This document shows positions 62,186 through 64,000 of a stretch of DNA of 64,000 bases, piece by piece (the stretch's first letter is position 1; every line of letters starts with the position of its first letter). The notes beneath the pieces were generated by a model. The model saw only the letters and a program-made list of their open reading frames with translations, had not been told where the DNA came from and did not search any database. The stretch lies in contig NZ_BBIW01000004.1 of the NCBI RefSeq assembly GCF_000732325.1, positions 248,001 through 312,000 of the forward strand, written 5' to 3'. The stretch is from Paenibacillus sp. TCA20. Its GTDB lineage: Bacteria; Bacillota; Bacilli; Paenibacillales; Paenibacillaceae. A program made the translations under genes and the position numbers.

Positions 62186-62234
62186 TTGACTTGGTATGAG
62201 CTTAGTTTGTATAGTGTGTATAAAGATATATACA
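62186..62234 (+). promoter_or_regulatory. Promoter with inverted repeat for the ABC-2 operon
   Basis: TTGACT (62186-62191), 18 bases, then TATAGT (62210-62215). Right after the -10 lies a perfect inverted repeat TGTATA-6-TATACA (62217-62234). It covers the likely start point and could be the operator for the GntR protein encoded in the same operon. Confidence 0.6.
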
Positions 62235-62270
62235 GTAATCACACCTGGAATGGTGAGGAGGATATACAGC

Positions 62271-62990
62271 ATGAGTTCGAAAGTAAGGAAGCAAGCTTGG
62301 TGGATGACGAGGCAGGAAATGGGGCGAGATTGGCTTCAATGGATCTGGACTCTGTTGTTCACAGCGTATGCGGCAATTATGTGCGGCGCCTCCATGCATG
62401 AAGCACTGAAGGATAAAGGCTATACGTTAATGGGAGATAACTTTTTTCTTATTTTTGTTCCATTCTTAGGCTTTTTCTTCTCAAGAAGGTCCTTTCGTTA
62501 TTTACAGGAAGATTCATATACACAAATGCTTGCTTATATGAGACGGATTCCTGTTCCTGTGGATGCCCTTCTCTTGAATCGTATCATTCAAATGCTGATC
62601 ACTTTTGTAATTAACGGAATTGCATTCTTCAGCTTGATCTATACAGCAGCTCTTCGAGGAGAGCAATTTGGACTATCGGGGGTCCTGGCGTTCACAATCA
62701 TGTGGATTGGGTACGGGCTGTTCATTAACTCGATCTACTTCTACTGGGAATTTAATTGCAGCGGCAAGCGATATTTTGTTCAAACCATGGCTCTGATGCT
62801 ATTCACTCTGCTCGTATCATTGCTAGCTGCGATGTTCGACCAGAATTTGATTAAAATTACACTTCAGCAAAGTGCGGATTATGGTTTATTATCGCCGATG
62901 ATGTGGGGGATACTGCTCATCGCTGGAGCCAGTCTTACGATCAGCTTCAAGTTGACTCGTAGACAATTGTTACAAAGGGATTTGAGTTAA
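62271..62990 (+). CDS. ABC-2 type membrane protein
   Basis: A 239-residue integral membrane protein with six helices. I choose the ATG at 62271 (MSSKVRKQAWWMTRQEMGRDWLQWIWTLLF), with GAGGAGG about 8-10 bases upstream; the frame is open upstream to 62196 with no site. It resembles ABC-2-type permeases. It is followed by a GntR-family regulator and an ABC ATPase, the YtrABC-type gene order of Firmicutes exporter operons that respond to cell-wall antibiotics. It is likely the channel partner of the ATPase at 63468. Confidence 0.7.
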   Translation: MSSKVRKQAWWMTRQEMGRDWLQWIWTLLFTAYAAIMCGASMHEALKDKGYTLMGDNFFLIFVPFLGFFFSRRSFRYLQEDSYTQMLAYMRRIPVPVDALLLNRIIQMLITFVINGIAFFSLIYTAALRGEQFGLSGVLAFTIMWIGYGLFINSIYFYWEFNCSGKRYFVQTMALMLFTLLVSLLAAMFDQNLIKITLQQSADYGLLSPMMWGILLIAGASLTISFKLTRRQLLQRDLS

Positions 62991-63063
62991 GGAAGCAGGA
63001 CGGAGACGAACAAATGAGAACAATGAAGGATGAACCTATACAGGCTGAGGGGGTGCGCAACCT

Positions 63064-63471
63064 GTGAATATACCTATTCAAATTAACGAGAACAGTGCGG
63101 AGCCCTTGTACCATCAGATTGAAAGTCAGCTACGTTCACTAATTATATCCGGTCAGGTTAAGGAGGGAACGCTATTGCCGTCTATTCGTGAATTCGCAGG
63201 CAGTCTAAGCTGCAGTGTAATTACCGTGCGAAGAGTGTATCAGGATCTGGAGAATGAAGGGCTTCTTCGTACAAAACAAGGCACGGGTACTTTTGTAGCT
63301 GAAGTCGGCATGAAGGAGCGAAACGAGTTCAAGCTGACGGCAGTTAAGGATGCGCTTGTTCAGGCAGCCAAGGTTGGCATCTCCGTTGGCAGTACGAAGG
63401 AAGAGCTGGCCGCATGGTTTAGTGAGGTGCTCCGTGAGGTCTACGATGGTAAGGAGGAGAAGCAGTCATGA
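63064..63471 (+). CDS. GntR family regulator, YtrA subfamily
   Basis: A 135-residue regulator starting at the GTG at 63064 with GAGGGGG about 11 bases upstream. Residues 1-75 carry the winged helix-turn-helix (SAEPLYHQIESQLRSLIISGQVKEGTLLPSIREFAGSLSCSVITVRRVYQDLENEGLL). The C-terminal part is short, as in the YtrA subfamily, which has no large effector domain and usually regulates a neighbouring ABC transporter. It overlaps the ATPase gene by four bases (ATGA). The inverted repeat at 62217-62234 is a natural candidate operator. Confidence 0.9.
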   Translation: MNIPIQINENSAEPLYHQIESQLRSLIISGQVKEGTLLPSIREFAGSLSCSVITVRRVYQDLENEGLLRTKQGTGTFVAEVGMKERNEFKLTAVKDALVQAAKVGISVGSTKEELAAWFSEVLREVYDGKEEKQS

Positions 63472-64000
63472 CAGAAGCTCCCGTAATAACAATGAAAGAG
63501 GTATATAAATCCCGAAAAGAGAAAACGATCGGGCCCATTAATATGGAGCTGGCCGAGGGATATATATATGCCATAGTAGGTCATAACGGATCGGGCAAGA
63601 GCACGCTGCTCAATATGCTGCAGAAGATTGTCATGCCTGATTCGGGGAGGATCCTCTGGTACGGAAGTGAAGTGGAAGGAGAGCTTCCACCAGAGCTTCG
63701 AGAGAAGATCAGTTCGGTAACAGAGAAATCCATTCTAGATGAAGATCATATGACGGCAATGGAAGCGGCTGAATTTCGGGCTTATTGGTATCCCAATTGG
63801 AACCAAGGTTTGTTCGAAGAACTGCTGAGCAAGTTTGAGGTTCCTACCAAGTCCAAGCTGAAGAAGATGTCGAAGGGGGAGCGCAGGAAGTATGAAATTG
63901 CAGCAGCGCTGGCCGTACAGCCTAGGCTGCTCATCCTGGATGAACCTTCTTCGGGACTGGACCCCTTCTCTTGGAAGCAGATGATAATAGAACTCCAGCG
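63468..64000 (+). CDS. ABC transporter ATP-binding protein (partial, right edge)
   Basis: The first 177 codons of an ABC ATPase are present before the window ends. It has Walker A GHNGSGKST near residues 43-51, the signature-like KMSKGERRKYEI near 137, and Walker B LLILDEPSSGLDP near 159-171. The signature is SKGER instead of the usual LSGGQ, as in the YtrB/CcmA-like exporters. It starts inside the GntR gene (ATGA overlap). It is likely the motor of the exporter whose channel is the gene at 62271. The C-terminus lies outside the window. Confidence 0.9.
   Translation, partial: MTEAPVITMKEVYKSRKEKTIGPINMELAEGYIYAIVGHNGSGKSTLLNMLQKIVMPDSGRILWYGSEVEGELPPELREKISSVTEKSILDEDHMTAMEAAEFRAYWYPNWNQGLFEELLSKFEVPTKSKLKKMSKGERRKYEIAAALAVQPRLLILDEPSSGLDPFSWKQMIIELQ

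Overview
The window looks like chromosomal DNA of a Paenibacillus-type, spore-forming, aerobic member of the Bacillales. Reasons: strong GGAGG-type ribosome binding sites throughout with frequent GTG and TTG starts, a YjcZ-family small sporulation-type protein, the ctaCDEFG caa3 oxidase operon order of Bacillus, a guanine riboswitch before xpt-pbuX, CcpA-type cre sites, and a typical Paenibacillus load of ABC sugar transporters and glycosidases. I see no rRNA, tRNA, CRISPR array, prophage or insertion sequence.

Layout. Bases 1-7440 hold the end of a probable specialised-metabolite cluster: the 3' end of a condensation-like protein, a MATE exporter, a ureohydrolase, a frameshifted LpxL-type acyltransferase, a pair of M16 peptidase-like proteins (one with and one without the HxxEH zinc motif) and an Sfp-type phosphopantetheinyl transferase. 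An S9 peptidase follows. Bases 9.4-13.5 kb carry nrdA-nrdB on the minus strand, with a long leader containing two intrinsic terminators and two NrdR-like boxes on the promoter. From 13.5 to 18 kb are a thiamine-binding-type protein, a sulfatase and a set of small Gly-, Pro- or His-rich proteins. From 18.6 to 22.5 kb are an HD-GYP protein, CsbD-like protein, NAD(P)-binding protein, RidA and a TspO-like membrane protein.

Bases 22.7-25.8 kb encode a sugar ABC importer whose first permease is interrupted by a one-base slip in a T7 run. A SNF2 helicase with a small SWIM-type partner (26-30 kb) and a VanY-like lipoprotein follow. A glycoside-use locus (31.3-37.6 kb) combines an AraC-GH39 fusion, a lone PTS IIC and a GH3 enzyme with a cre-like site. 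Secreted proteins, an esterase, a UvrD-type helicase with a zinc-ribbon tail, and small regulators fill 37.6-49 kb.

Bases 49.2-51.4 kb are guanine riboswitch-xpt-pbuX. After several small genes and map, the caa3 cytochrome oxidase operon (54.4-59.9 kb) has a consensus promoter, a perfect cre and three 10-bp phased repeats. Aspartate-semialdehyde dehydrogenase with a divergent LysR regulator comes next, and the right edge is a YtrA-like permease-GntR-ABC ATPase operon that runs out of the window.

The least explained parts are the left-edge biosynthetic cluster, the nrdAB leader, the structured region before the small gene at 52796, and the two single-base frameshifts.
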